Positions 27,801 through 37,700 of a stretch of DNA of 64,000 nt are shown in pieces. The translations under genes were made by a program, and so were the position numbers. Each line of letters opens with the position of its first letter. The stretch's first letter is position 1. The stretch comes from JBBATK01 sp040398805. GTDB lineage: Bacteria > Bacteroidota > Ignavibacteria > Kapaibacteriales > NICIL-2. The stretch covers positions 62,001 to 126,000 of the forward strand of contig JBBATK010000004.1 of assembly GCA_040398805.1 (NCBI GenBank), given 5' to 3'. Below the pieces are notes generated by a model, which was not told the DNA's origin, did no database searches, and saw nothing but the letters and a program-made list of their open reading frames with translations.

Positions 27801-29213
27801 ACCGCCTCGGGGTACCTTTGGAATACCGATGGCGGAGTGATACTGTCGACATCCGATTCGGGAACGATCCGTGTCGTGTGGAGCTCACCGGGTGTGAAGC
27901 GGTGTCGGGTGGAAGGCCGGTTCGGCGGTGAGTGCAGTGATACCGGTGTGGTCTCGTTGTTCGTCCGCTCTGGACTGCAAGGTGGCATCACGGCGTCGGC
28001 CCGCAGTGCGTGCGCCGGCGGAACCGTGCTCCTGTCCGCACCCTCTGGCTATGCCGCATACACATGGAACGGCAAACTGGGGGACACGAGACTGTTTGTG
28101 ACGGGTCCCGGGCGAGTGGAACTCGAGTTCAGTGACGGCAGCGGATGCGTCGGCAGGGATACCATCACCATAACCGACCGTTCGAACATGGTTGCGGGGG
28201 CTAGCGCTCTGGCATTCGATTCGGTGGATAACAATGCGTTCCTCTCCAAGTCGGTTTCTGTTGGGCAACGGAACGAAGACTATGTTCTGCAACGTGTGTT
28301 CGTGACGGTAGGATCGGATTTCTCCGTCACCTCCGTCGTCCCGCCGATCGGCACGACGACATCGAGCGCCACAAGCACGTCGATAAGCGTTCTGTTTCAG
28401 CCTCTTGCAAGCGGAGACCGCCGGGATACCCTGGTGTGCGTGTTCTCGGCGCCGTGTCGGGATACGCTCCGCATTCCGATGTGGGGATTCGGCAAGGGAG
28501 CTCCTCCTCTGCGTTCTCTCCGGCTGTCCCTCCCGGATACGAGCATCAGCGTCCTGGGTTCGTCGGTCACGGTGCCGTTGTACGGAATCATCCAAAGCGG
28601 ACAGGCGATGCTGCGATACGATTCCGTGAATTGTCAGTTGGAGTATCCTGCTGATATGCTTCGTTTCCAAGCGATCGATCAGGGAAGGGCTGAAGAATTC
28701 ATCGATGGTGGAGCGGGTAGGGCGCGACTCGCGATCACCTTGCGTGATGTGACGTTCCGCTCTGACACGTCGGAGCTCGGCTTGCTGACCTTCGCAACCC
28801 TACTGGGAATGCGTGACCGCGATTCGGTGCGAATGCTCTCTCCTGTCGTGTTTCCTTCCACCCAGTCGTCGATGACCGTGCAGGGCGCATGGTGGACGTG
28901 GTCGGACGTGTGTAACGAGGGGGGAGCGCGGCACATCGGTCAGGGGAACGGGTTCGTCTTTTCTGTCCGTCCGAACCCCGCAGATGAAATCTTCGATGCC
29001 GTCATAGCCGTCGTGGAAAAAGGCGTCTACACGATGGAGGTGGTGGATGTGTATGGGCGCATTGTCCACAAAGAAAGGGTTGTTATGCCCTTCAATGGTG
29101 AGAGGGTTCTGAGCGTGGATGTGCGCGAGCATCCGCAGGGAATGTACGTGGTGTCCGTCTCGGGTCCGGCGGGTCATCGAACGAGCTCGCTTTTGATACT
29201 CCACGGGCGCTGA
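24864..29213 (+). CDS. Very large SBBP-repeat T9SS surface protein
   Basis: 1449 residues. A signal peptide (to about residue 32, LGAQ) is followed by a conserved N-terminal region starting GFVRNAGQVRGD and ending YLVIDPAITWSTFFGG. Residues about 270-710 carry beta-propeller repeats of the SBBP type (WSTYYGG...D.A.......GNIYVGG.T.S.DFP). Next come several CHU_C/PKD-like beta-sandwich modules, each opening with a cysteine (VCAGGTLLLTA, LCDGDSVLLFS, ACTGSPVTLRV), then a cohesin-like region (about 1225-1340). The last 80 residues (VRPNPADEIFDAVI..., ending LLILHGR) form the T9SS sorting domain. Likely a surface adhesin or gliding-type protein; no enzyme motif is present. Confidence 0.88.
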   Translation: MILARIHHSFHSHFRSTTLLLLLLVLPGGLGAQIPAVSYRAHASAGFVRNAGQVRGDSAEVATVRFVLRLGDVRVYVRDRGFSYVVPVYDTVPEARAMMTANTSATSPMTARRTPRLARMDCDFVGAKAGLIETKGRRAETQTFYFQGKEVADLEVFDTILVRELYPGIDLRFRVVDGQLKYDFLVSPFADVRSICMRFPQATAMASGPTGEMRIAHAFGTVVDDPPVAELVEQDGRVHPREIRFERRDARSFGFTVPTGYDGSQYLVIDPAITWSTFFGGRGEDEVTDAVIGNAGFLVVCGWSLSDVFPGTTTLNQGDEDVFIARFNADRTLNTTTYFGGPKLDIASGVAVDEQDNVFVAGQSMSADLGFAQNVFQWANKNPGIYKDAILIKFTNRLKYVTGTFVGGGDEDIALDVATDLQGNVVIVGNTHSDNYPTTASGFYTTRRGTTGDVDACMTKFTNSLACMWSTYYGGRAAESATACTADSSGNIYVGGWTRSYDFPNLDGFQKARSGDGDGFVMKLTAQGFPLNSTLFGGGGDENINDIDVSRGRVVATGYTSSGNDLPAFGVRQAQDRAGGLSDGFLLCMDRNLGPMWSTYWGGSGPDVFYAVNIASDTSIVIAGYSGSADMPLRRSTQLPHKDGLEDICVAKFTPSGTCMWSTVIGGKGSDVPNAMCLDNLDNMYIVGHSTGADFPVQGAIYPNPQGPKDGVIIKLCPTTPMISLSPNDTVVCAGGTLLLTADPTLSRYQWSTGENTSSIFVKTAGTFFYSADSPLGCRTFSDTVRITIRQKTQAVIQRRGKSTLCDGDSVLLFSVGRFEAYSWRDASGKEIGTKDSVSIKQPGSYHLNIVDKSGCYDSSRTETIAFSVRPSLLYTSRRNGGAVQDTVRSIVAACAGDVVELTAQTQGLPLFWSTGSSTPTIDINTSMRVVASVTDAAGCIWRMDTVMVDFREPQTLTVVGVDTACTGSPVTLRVTERPTASGYLWNTDGGVILSTSDSGTIRVVWSSPGVKRCRVEGRFGGECSDTGVVSLFVRSGLQGGITASARSACAGGTVLLSAPSGYAAYTWNGKLGDTRLFVTGPGRVELEFSDGSGCVGRDTITITDRSNMVAGASALAFDSVDNNAFLSKSVSVGQRNEDYVLQRVFVTVGSDFSVTSVVPPIGTTTSSATSTSISVLFQPLASGDRRDTLVCVFSAPCRDTLRIPMWGFGKGAPPLRSLRLSLPDTSISVLGSSVTVPLYGIIQSGQAMLRYDSVNCQLEYPADMLRFQAIDQGRAEEFIDGGAGRARLAITLRDVTFRSDTSELGLLTFATLLGMRDRDSVRMLSPVVFPSTQSSMTVQGAWWTWSDVCNEGGARHIGQGNGFVFSVRPNPADEIFDAVIAVVEKGVYTMEVVDVYGRIVHKERVVMPFNGERVLSVDVREHPQGMYVVSVSGPAGHRTSSLLILHGR

Positions 29214-29440
29214 AAGAAAACTTGGCACGGATTCTGCGGGCGAAGTTTGCGAGGTCATGGGTCCGACGGAGTTCCTCTCGAGTCACATCTTGGTAACTCC
29301 GTATTTTCGCGCTCTATGGAAGAATCGAACACTCTCTCGGAAACAGGAAAGCGATGAGAGACGCGGGGCAAAAGAGCGGACGGTGCGAAAGAACCCATGG
29401 CATTACGACCAATGAAACCGTGCACGTAATGGGGGTTCCA

Positions 29441-32275
29441 ATGATTCAACGTCTGAGCTTGTATTTCATTTTCATCCTGGCGATCGTCGTCACAGGCATG
29501 GATGTCCGCGCGCAGATCGTTGTGGACGCCGGTCCCGATGTAGCCGTCTGCGAGGGCGCTGTCGTTCTTGTCGGCAAAGGCGTATCCGGTGGAACCGGAC
29601 CGTACAAGTACTCATGGTCGCCCGGATCGGGCATGAACGACTCCAATGCGCTGAAACCCTTCTTCTCGCCGAGACAAGCTGTTACCATCCTCGTCCTTAA
29701 AGTCACCGATAGCAAGAACGCCACCGGTTTCGATACCGTTGTCGTTACCATGAAAGCACGTCCGAAGACCGACGCGGGCGGGGCAGTGACGCAGTGCGTG
29801 GGTAGCACCGTCCTCCTCGGCGCGGCTCGAACCGCATCGGGAGGAGTACCACCATATACCTATCAGTGGAGCGGACTTCCCGCGAACGTGGTCGGAGCGG
29901 CGACCGCTAACCCATCGTATGTGGCGAACAAAGCCGGCATCAACAAGCACATCCTTCGCGTGACGGATGCATTGGGTTGCGAATCGTTCGATACCGCAAC
30001 GATCACCGTGCGTCAATCCATGAAGGTGGTTTTGCCGCAGCGTACCTTCCAGACGTGTGCGTTCGAGCCTCGAACCATCGGCGGCACGGGAGTCGTTTCG
30101 GGTGGTAATGCTCAATATTCCTATAAATGGTTCCCATCCTACGGACTCAGCGGTACCTCCATCCCCAACCCCACAGCATTTCCCGATACGACAACGAAGT
30201 ACATGCTCATGATTACGGATGATCAGGGATGTACCATCGAGGACAGTGTGACGATTAATGTGCGTCCCCGGATGCGGTTCGCCATGACACGCGAGTACAC
30301 CGTATGTCCGGGCAAGGAGTTGCGGCTTGCGGATTCGAATTTCGTTTCCGGAGGTGTCGCCCCGTATCAGTATAAATGGACTCCGCCGACCGGACAGACC
30401 ATTGTCGACACGAAGGTCCCGAATCCATCGGTCGTGGCATACGGCACAGGACGTCTCTTGTATACGGTGCTTGTCACCGACGCCCAGGGATGTTCCATTC
30501 TGGACAGCGTGTACGTGAACATGACGGGAAGTCCCGGCGCCGCGTTCGCATCGGTTCCGAAACTGTGCATGAACGAGTCGTATCCGTACGGAGTGAGCGG
30601 TGATAGTTCGTACATCTATGATTGGATTGTGGACGGGGGGACGATCGTCACGGGGCAAGGAACCCAGAACATCCGAGTGCAATGGACGAGAAGCGGTATC
30701 GGTATCATCAAGCTGAACGTGTTCGATCCTGCGACGGGCTGTGCCAAGAGCGGACAGAACCAGACGGTGGTCATGCCGTTGCCAACGCCTGCCGTCGTCA
30801 ATCGAGGTGTCGGTATCCTGTGTCCGGGAACGACGACGACCTTGGAGGCGGAGGCGGGTTTCGTGCGGTACCAGTGGTCGAACGGACTCACCACTCGACG
30901 CATCACGGTGGACAAGGCAGGCGACTACACATGTGAGGTTCAGGATTCCAATGGTTGCAAAGGTGTCTCTGCGTCGCTTCGGGTGATCGTGCGTCAAGCA
31001 CCGCTTCCCGTGATATCCGGTCCTTCCACGATGTGCAGTTACGAGACCATCCGGCTGCAGGCGTCGCCAGGACATACGTCGTATGTGTGGATGTCGGGAG
31101 AGACCGGACCGGACATTACCGTGACATCGCCGGGTACGTTCAAAGTCATTGTCGTCGACACGAACGGCTGCATGGGTGAATCTGCGGACTTCACTGTGCG
31201 TACCATTCCCGTGAAGGGCACGCCCGGCGGCGACGTGAACCCGCCCGGACGGGAGATCTTGTTCCAATATCCTGACCTTCAAACGGAGTTCGTGAACGAA
31301 ACCGAAGTGGATATGGTTCTCGATACCATCTCCCTTGTCACGACCAACAAGGATCTCCGCATTTCGAGCGTCGTCATCAAGGGCGTGACGAGAACGCCGG
31401 ACCAGCTCCGAGGTGTTGCTGTGCCGCCGAAAGAGCGTATCGTCATGAATCTTAAATACGATCCCACCGTCATCGATACCAGTGATTACCGTCTCGATAT
31501 CGCGGTCGTAAGGCCGTGTATCGACACCGTCCGAGTTTTGGGCATCGTACGCTCGTACGACAAGACCATCCGGGGGTCCGTGTCGGTGGAGAATACGATG
31601 TCAAGACCGAATCAGATCGTGTACATACCGATACAGATGCAGTTCGATTCCGAACTTGATTCTATCGAGGATGCCACGCTCGAGATGACGATGACCGTGA
31701 ACGGCAGACTGGTGAGTGTGCTAGACGATACCCGTAATGCCATCCGCAAGATCGAGGACATAGGAGGTGGCATGCGACGCATCCATCTGCGAATCGAGCA
31801 TCTCACGATCAAGTACGACCGGCCGTTCAAGCTCACAAGTCTGCGCGCACTGACTCTTGCGTCGATCCTACAGCAAGACACCATGGCGGTGGATCGCGGA
31901 TCGGTGCAGTGGACGCAGGGTGCTGTGTTCTTGAAGAAACCCATCGTGAGATTGAGAGACGGGATCCTCACGGTATCATCGTTCTGTTTTCCTCACGAGG
32001 TGGTTCTTGATGCTCGTCTGACATTCACGATGTCTGTCTCTCCGACACCGGCAGCTGAATACGTGGATGTGGAGATAGAGTCCGGAACCGAACAGACGGC
32101 GGCTATCGAGGTGTATTCTCTCGACGGGCGTGTACGACTGCAGGAGACCGTGTCGATGAGAATTGGAAAATCCGGTCGGCGATTATACGTCAACGGTCTG
32201 GAGAACGGACATTATATCCTTGTTGTCCGCTCGCAGGAGAAAAGTGAGTCACGGCAGTTCGTCGTTCAACGTTAG
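29441..32275 (+). CDS. Large PKD-like-repeat T9SS surface protein
   Basis: 944 residues from the ATG at 29441, preceded by GGGGG and followed by a signal peptide ending VRAQ. Residues about 25-420 contain four to five similar units of about 90 residues (V-C-x-G-x-x-V-x-L-G...GG-x-x-P-Y-x-Y-x-W-x-P; V-T-D-x-x-G-C-x-x-x-D-x-V), as in PKD/gliding-motility-type cell-surface proteins. More Ig-like units follow to about residue 620, then a unique region (about 630-850). The final 75 residues are a T9SS sorting domain ending SRQFVVQR. It lies between another cargo gene and a double OmpA-like gene, with a 227-nt non-coding leader upstream in which I see only a weak TATTTTCG box near 29302. Confidence 0.85.
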   Translation: MIQRLSLYFIFILAIVVTGMDVRAQIVVDAGPDVAVCEGAVVLVGKGVSGGTGPYKYSWSPGSGMNDSNALKPFFSPRQAVTILVLKVTDSKNATGFDTVVVTMKARPKTDAGGAVTQCVGSTVLLGAARTASGGVPPYTYQWSGLPANVVGAATANPSYVANKAGINKHILRVTDALGCESFDTATITVRQSMKVVLPQRTFQTCAFEPRTIGGTGVVSGGNAQYSYKWFPSYGLSGTSIPNPTAFPDTTTKYMLMITDDQGCTIEDSVTINVRPRMRFAMTREYTVCPGKELRLADSNFVSGGVAPYQYKWTPPTGQTIVDTKVPNPSVVAYGTGRLLYTVLVTDAQGCSILDSVYVNMTGSPGAAFASVPKLCMNESYPYGVSGDSSYIYDWIVDGGTIVTGQGTQNIRVQWTRSGIGIIKLNVFDPATGCAKSGQNQTVVMPLPTPAVVNRGVGILCPGTTTTLEAEAGFVRYQWSNGLTTRRITVDKAGDYTCEVQDSNGCKGVSASLRVIVRQAPLPVISGPSTMCSYETIRLQASPGHTSYVWMSGETGPDITVTSPGTFKVIVVDTNGCMGESADFTVRTIPVKGTPGGDVNPPGREILFQYPDLQTEFVNETEVDMVLDTISLVTTNKDLRISSVVIKGVTRTPDQLRGVAVPPKERIVMNLKYDPTVIDTSDYRLDIAVVRPCIDTVRVLGIVRSYDKTIRGSVSVENTMSRPNQIVYIPIQMQFDSELDSIEDATLEMTMTVNGRLVSVLDDTRNAIRKIEDIGGGMRRIHLRIEHLTIKYDRPFKLTSLRALTLASILQQDTMAVDRGSVQWTQGAVFLKKPIVRLRDGILTVSSFCFPHEVVLDARLTFTMSVSPTPAAEYVDVEIESGTEQTAAIEVYSLDGRVRLQETVSMRIGKSGRRLYVNGLENGHYILVVRSQEKSESRQFVVQR

Positions 32276-32333
32276 AGGGGAATATTCCGGAACATGTCCG
32301 CGAACGAACGTGGGCGAGTTCACTCCGAACGTC

Positions 32334-32341
32334 TATATTTG
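32334..32341 (+). promoter_or_regulatory. Bacteroidota-type -7 element (TATATTTG)
   Basis: An exact TAnnTTTG match 59 nt before the ATG at 32401. No good -33 TTTG is visible. Confidence 0.42.
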
Positions 32342-32400
32342 CTCCACCACTGCCCGTCCGATCGCGTCGAGGCATGGATGAATTTGCCAATGGAGTGAAT

Positions 32401-34563
32401 ATGCGGTTGTGGTTTGGGATACTCTGCATCCTTGTTTCGACGAGCACGGGAAGCGCGCAGCAATCCGTTGTGTCGGTGCCGCCAGCACAAATCAGGTCGC
32501 CGTGGTTGTATTTCGGTGGTTATGTGGGCTACAACCGCAACGTGTTCCTCCCGAACTTCGCATCCTTTCCCAATCAGCCAACATGCAATCAGGCGTACCG
32601 ATCCGGGGCGGGCAATGCCTTCTCCTTGGGTCTGTTGTCGGAGTTCCCCCTTGATGACATGTACTCCGTGGGGGCGCGACTGGGGTACACGTCTCTCACC
32701 GGAGCTCTCGCCAATTCCTCGGTCATCGGTTACACGGCCGACATAGGGTCCGGACAGCAACGTACCGATCCCATCAATACCGAGTATTCATTGAACGCAC
32801 AGCTGAGTGCTGTCTCTTTTGAGCCCGTCGTCAGCGCTGTTTGGTACAGGAAGCTGCGGGTCAGTGTCGGACTCCGCGCAGCGTTTCTGTTTTCATCCAC
32901 CTATGATGAAAAAGAGCAGATCATCAGCCCGGGCTACGTGTTTTTCCTCCCGGATTCCTCCCGCACGCGTGCGCAGCGAAGCGGCCTTATCCCCAACGTC
33001 AATCCGTTACAGCTTGCCGCATCATTCGGCATCGGGTTGGATATCCCGTTGCAGAACAAATGGATACTGACGCCCGAGCTCAATTATCATCAAGCACTGA
33101 ATAAGATTTCCGACGTGGATTGGTCGGTCTCGACGATACGCTTCGGTGCCTCGCTCAGGATTCCGGTGTATTCGGCACCGCCGCCGATACTGGTCCGGGA
33201 TACCATCTACAAGCGAGATACGACGGTCATGGCACGTATCGACGTAGCCCAGGAGCTGATTTCCCGGATTTCCTCGGCAGAGAAAATGACGGAGGAGAGG
33301 CGGACGGTCGACGACAGGTTGTTCGTGAATGAACGATATACGATGACGGAGAAGTACTCGCGCACCATTCCGAAGGTACCACAGCTGGTTGTTGGTGTGG
33401 AGGCATTCGGAACCGCGCCGAACGGTGATCGTTCGGCTGTGAGCAGGTTCGTCGTTGAAGAGACGGAGATCGAGGAGAACTACTCACTCCTGCCTCATGT
33501 GTTCTTTCCGGAGGGTGAATCACGGTTGGAACGAACGCGCATGTCGATGATCGATAGAAGCCGTACCCAGGGATTTTCCGAAGCGACGCTTCCGAAAAAC
33601 ACATTGGACGTGTATCACGAACTCCTCAACATCGTGGGTCTGCGGATGAATCAGAACACGGCGGCGACCATCACCGTGGTTGGCTGCAACAGCAATTCCG
33701 GTCCGGAACGGAGCAATACGGAATTGTCAAGAGCGCGCGCGGAATCGGTGCGAACATACCTGACCTCGGTTTGGGGAGTGGATCCCGCGCGTATCCTTGT
33801 CAAAGCGCAGAATCTGCCATCCTCACCGTCGAACGTGACCAGCGAGGAAGGTCAAGCCGAGAATCGGCGCGTAGAGATTATGCCGTCGGACCCCCTGCTG
33901 CTCACAGCCGTCTCCATCAAGAACGCCACAGTCCGGTCCACTCCGCAGATTGTTGAGATTGTGCCCAAGGTGACGAGCGAAGCGGGCGTCTCGACGTGGT
34001 CTGGTGCGGTTACCCAGGAGGGCAGGGAACTGCGCCGCTTTGCGGGTACATCGGAACCGGAGCCATACTCGTGGAACGTGACGGGCGAACCGTACCCCAA
34101 ACTCGAAAAACCGGTTTCGGTGACCTACGAGGTGACAGACCGTACCGGGCAGCGGAAGAAAGCTTCGACCTCGCTCGAGGTTTCGCAGTTGTCCATACGT
34201 CAGAAACGCTTCGAACAGAACGATGACAAGCGCATCGACAGGTTCTCCCTTATCGTTTTCGACTTCAATAAGGCCGATCTGAGTGCAGAGAACAAGAGTA
34301 TCCTTGCAGAGGTCCGGTCGCGAATCCAGCCGAATTCAACGGTAACCATTGCTGGTTATGCGGACAGGACCGGAGATGCGGAGTATAACCGGGAGTTGGC
34401 CCGCAGAAGGTGTCAGGAAGTGGAAAAGGCCATAGCCGGTTCCTCAGGGGCTACCATGATTCAGCCTATCGGAAGCGAGATACTCTTGTACGATAACGAT
34501 ACGCCGGAGGGACGTGCGTATTGCAGGACGGTGCAGATCGTCATCGAGACGCCGACGAAATAG
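32401..34563 (+). CDS. Outer-membrane protein with two OmpA-like domains
   Basis: 720 residues from the ATG at 32401, chosen because GGAG lies 5-8 nt upstream and a signal peptide (MRLWFGILCILVSTSTGSAQ) starts there, although the frame is open from 32374. Residues 25-270 resemble an outer-membrane barrel. A first OmpA-like domain (about 365-500) includes SNSGPERSNTELSRARAESV and GQAENRRVEI; a second (about 610-720) includes FDFNKADLSAENKSIL and GYADRTGDAEYNRELARRR. A bridging Ig-like segment separates them. Such proteins grip peptidoglycan; two copies in one chain is unusual. Its neighbours are T9SS cargo genes, so it may help anchor that machinery, which is inference only. Confidence 0.85.
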   Translation: MRLWFGILCILVSTSTGSAQQSVVSVPPAQIRSPWLYFGGYVGYNRNVFLPNFASFPNQPTCNQAYRSGAGNAFSLGLLSEFPLDDMYSVGARLGYTSLTGALANSSVIGYTADIGSGQQRTDPINTEYSLNAQLSAVSFEPVVSAVWYRKLRVSVGLRAAFLFSSTYDEKEQIISPGYVFFLPDSSRTRAQRSGLIPNVNPLQLAASFGIGLDIPLQNKWILTPELNYHQALNKISDVDWSVSTIRFGASLRIPVYSAPPPILVRDTIYKRDTTVMARIDVAQELISRISSAEKMTEERRTVDDRLFVNERYTMTEKYSRTIPKVPQLVVGVEAFGTAPNGDRSAVSRFVVEETEIEENYSLLPHVFFPEGESRLERTRMSMIDRSRTQGFSEATLPKNTLDVYHELLNIVGLRMNQNTAATITVVGCNSNSGPERSNTELSRARAESVRTYLTSVWGVDPARILVKAQNLPSSPSNVTSEEGQAENRRVEIMPSDPLLLTAVSIKNATVRSTPQIVEIVPKVTSEAGVSTWSGAVTQEGRELRRFAGTSEPEPYSWNVTGEPYPKLEKPVSVTYEVTDRTGQRKKASTSLEVSQLSIRQKRFEQNDDKRIDRFSLIVFDFNKADLSAENKSILAEVRSRIQPNSTVTIAGYADRTGDAEYNRELARRRCQEVEKAIAGSSGATMIQPIGSEILLYDNDTPEGRAYCRTVQIVIETPTK

Positions 34564-34621
34564 GAATCGGGGATCGGGGACGTTGCGCATCATCATGAGC
34601 GAAAAATGGCAGGAAAAAATC

Positions 34622-34652
34622 TTTGCAGTTGTCACCGAGACTGCTATTTTTC
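34622..34652 (+). promoter_or_regulatory. Promoter for the giant GEVED/beta-helix gene
   Basis: TTTG at 34622-34625 and TATTTTTC at 34645-34652, spaced by 19 nt, match the Bacteroidota promoter pattern except for the last base. The ATG is 72 nt beyond, leaving an AT-rich leader. Confidence 0.6.
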
Positions 34653-34724
34653 CCGGGGGGAGTCAATCCAATCTTTCAGAAATCAAACTCTATTTTTATT
34701 CATTCACTTACTCAAAGGTGATTC

Positions 34725-37700
34725 ATGTATTCTTGTCTACACAGTGTACGCCGGCGTCTCGGCATCTATGTAGCGATTGTTCTCGCAATCCTTGCGGGAC
34801 AGGATCTCTATTCGCAGTGTCAGTGCAGCTGGCAGTACGGCGCGATGGGTATCACAAACTTTACCCTTACGCAGGCGGGCGCGCCCGTCATCAGCCGTTC
34901 ATCGGGATGTGACATCAACACGGCGGGCGGCGTCGCCACTCCGAACGGTGTCTGGCAGACCGGTGTTACCGGAAACGTCCAACTTGGCAAGGTCTATAAC
35001 TTTTCCATTTCGGGTCTTTCCTGGCCGACAAGCGGTACGACGAACTCGTACAGTTTCTGCTATGCCATCTGGATCGACTTGAACGGTAACGGTAATTTCG
35101 AAACGAACGCCGGTGAGCGCGTTGCGGTCAATGGCGCCGGACAGTCGTTCTACCCGACGGCTACCGGATCGTTTACCCTTCCTTGCAGTGCATCGGCGGG
35201 ACAACTGAGGATGCGTGTCATGGGGTTGTACTTTTACAACTATGCGACCGGTCAGTCCGGCTTTCAAGCAGATGACGCATGCGGCGCATACTGGTATGGA
35301 GAAGCGGAAGATTATACTCTCAATGTGCTGGGCGACATGGGTGTGACCTTCCCCAACCAGACCTCCCCGAACAATATCCTGGTGCCCGGCACGGTATATT
35401 CTGGTACCAACGGTGGATATGTAAACGTGACCACGGTTGCCGGTCAATCGGCATATGTCACGTATCGTATCGTCGGACCCTTGCCCAGCACCAATGCGGT
35501 GTACACGGCTTTGAACCCCGCCAACCCCAATGATACGACCGTTCCGTGCTCGGGTACGGGTACCTACAACCAGTACTTTACGAGTGCGAAGGGTCCGTAC
35601 GCAGGTACAAGCGGAGCCATCGATCTCTCGGGTGCGAATGTCGTTCCTGGGGCGTATCGTTTGGAAGCCTCCTTTGTGAAATCGAGCGGTTGCTCGTCAT
35701 TCGTGGCGCAGAACTTCTACATTCCGCTTCCGTGGGATATCAGCGTGTCGAAGATCATCGCACCGGCGACCAATGCGTCTCCGCAGTTCTACAAGTATCC
35801 CAGAGGCGTGCCTATCGCTATCTCTTGCCGGGTGCAGAATGTCGGCCAGAATACGGTGAACGCTCTGCGCATCATTGATGAGATTCGCGATCAGAACGGA
35901 AACCTGCTTCGCATGGATACGCTTACGTATAATAATGCCGTCGGTTTGGCGACGGGTCAGGAAGTCGGATCGGACGCTATCAATGGCGGGTTCCCGAACT
36001 TCACGACGACGACAACGGGAGTGTACTGTGTGACCTTCCGTACGGAACTCATTGGCGTCACGGATCAGCAGATGTCGAATAACGTCCAGCCCAGTTCCGG
36101 GTGCCACACCTTCGAAGTGCAATATGATATCGAGTTGTCTGCCGAGTCCTTCCTCAATCCGACCGCAGCGTCGTCGTTGTTTGTCGGTCGTCCTGTTCGA
36201 CCCTCCGTTCGTATCCGCAACAACGGTCTTGCTGATGCATCGGACATTCCCGCGACGTTGATCATCAAGAAAGACGGTCAGGTGGTCTATACTTCCTCGA
36301 TCAGCATTCCGGACTGTTCGCGCGGACTGACGACAGGCGCTACGTTCCCGTTCTGGACACCGAACGCGGTCGGTTCTTATCAATTGTGCTTCTATACGTC
36401 GCTGACGGAAGACGCGATCAAGACCAATGACACGCTTTGCATGTATGTGAATGTCGGTGACGCCCTGAATGGTACCTATACCATCGGTACCATGAATCAG
36501 GGTGGAGCGCGGAACTTCACGACCATTCAGGACGCTGTGAACGCACTCTTCGGTGCGGGCGTTTCCGGACCGACCATCTTCGAACTGACCGACGCCAGCT
36601 ATACCGTCGGTAGTGGAGCAGCCGGTTTCCCGGCTGTCGATATGACGTCACGCATCGCTGGAGCCAATGCCTCGAATACGGTCACGTTCCGTCCGTCATT
36701 GCTCCAAAGCTTGACGCGTTCGTCGATCTCTATCCGTCTTCGTTCCGGTAGTGGTGTAGGATTCTTGTTCGGACAGAACTACTTCCCGACGAACGCCAAT
36801 GCCATCCAGAATACGCAGCCGTTGGCATCGAACGCTAATCCTGCCGGATATGTCAATTTCGATGGCGGTTCACAGAAGTCGTTCCGCTTCATGCTTGACG
36901 TCGGTACCGCCACGCCGTCGCAGTTGCCGCACCGCGCAGTGTTCTATCTGGGGAATGGTGCTTCAAACATCACCATCAAGAACTGTCTGATCGAGAACTT
37001 CCCGCAATCGACGGCAAGCTACGCTTCCGCGATTCCCGTTGTGCGGTACTTGGCTCCGAACTTCACCTTCGAGACCGACGTACGTCAGCTCTCGAGTGGT
37101 CCCGAGAGTTATGCCGCAGGTATCGTTGCTCGTTCCGTCGCTCCGAGCAATCAGGGTAACAACTCTCTCGGCCTCGACACCTTGACGAACAACAACAACC
37201 AGTTCGTTAACAATGACATCAGCGGCTTCGGCTACGGTATCGTCTCGCTCGGTGTGGGACCGTTGTTCTACAACGATCTCTCCGTCAATGGCAACCCGCG
37301 TTTCCAACGCTACTACAACAAGGGTACTGTCATCAGCGGTAACGTCATCAGCAGCGTTCGTCGTGCCGGTATCTTCACAGGCTATGGCGAGAACGAAGTC
37401 ATCAGTAACAATCGCATCTTGAACGTCGGTATCGGCGCAACCGGCATCACCGGTCAAGCGGCAGGTATCATGGTGGGTGGTGAAGCACGTCCGAACCAGC
37501 TTTGCTACAACAACATCAAGCCGCTCATCACGAAGAACGAGGTGTCCAACGTCGCTTCTGATGTCGCAGCTCAAGGTATCTATGTAGAGCAGACCGTCAA
37601 TTCCTTCGTCAATCCCGCCGGCGGTAACGTCACGTTCCCCAATGTCAACGAAGCCTCGACGGTATCCGGTAACATGGTCTATGCTATCTCCCGTACGACG

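Noticed and set aside
29612..31282. Long minus-strand ORF of 556 residues opposite the PKD-like gene
   Set aside because: Its product is rich in Arg and His with no motif, and the plus-strand frame has clear domains, signal peptide and sorting domain. GC-rich codon use leaves the opposite strand free of stops.
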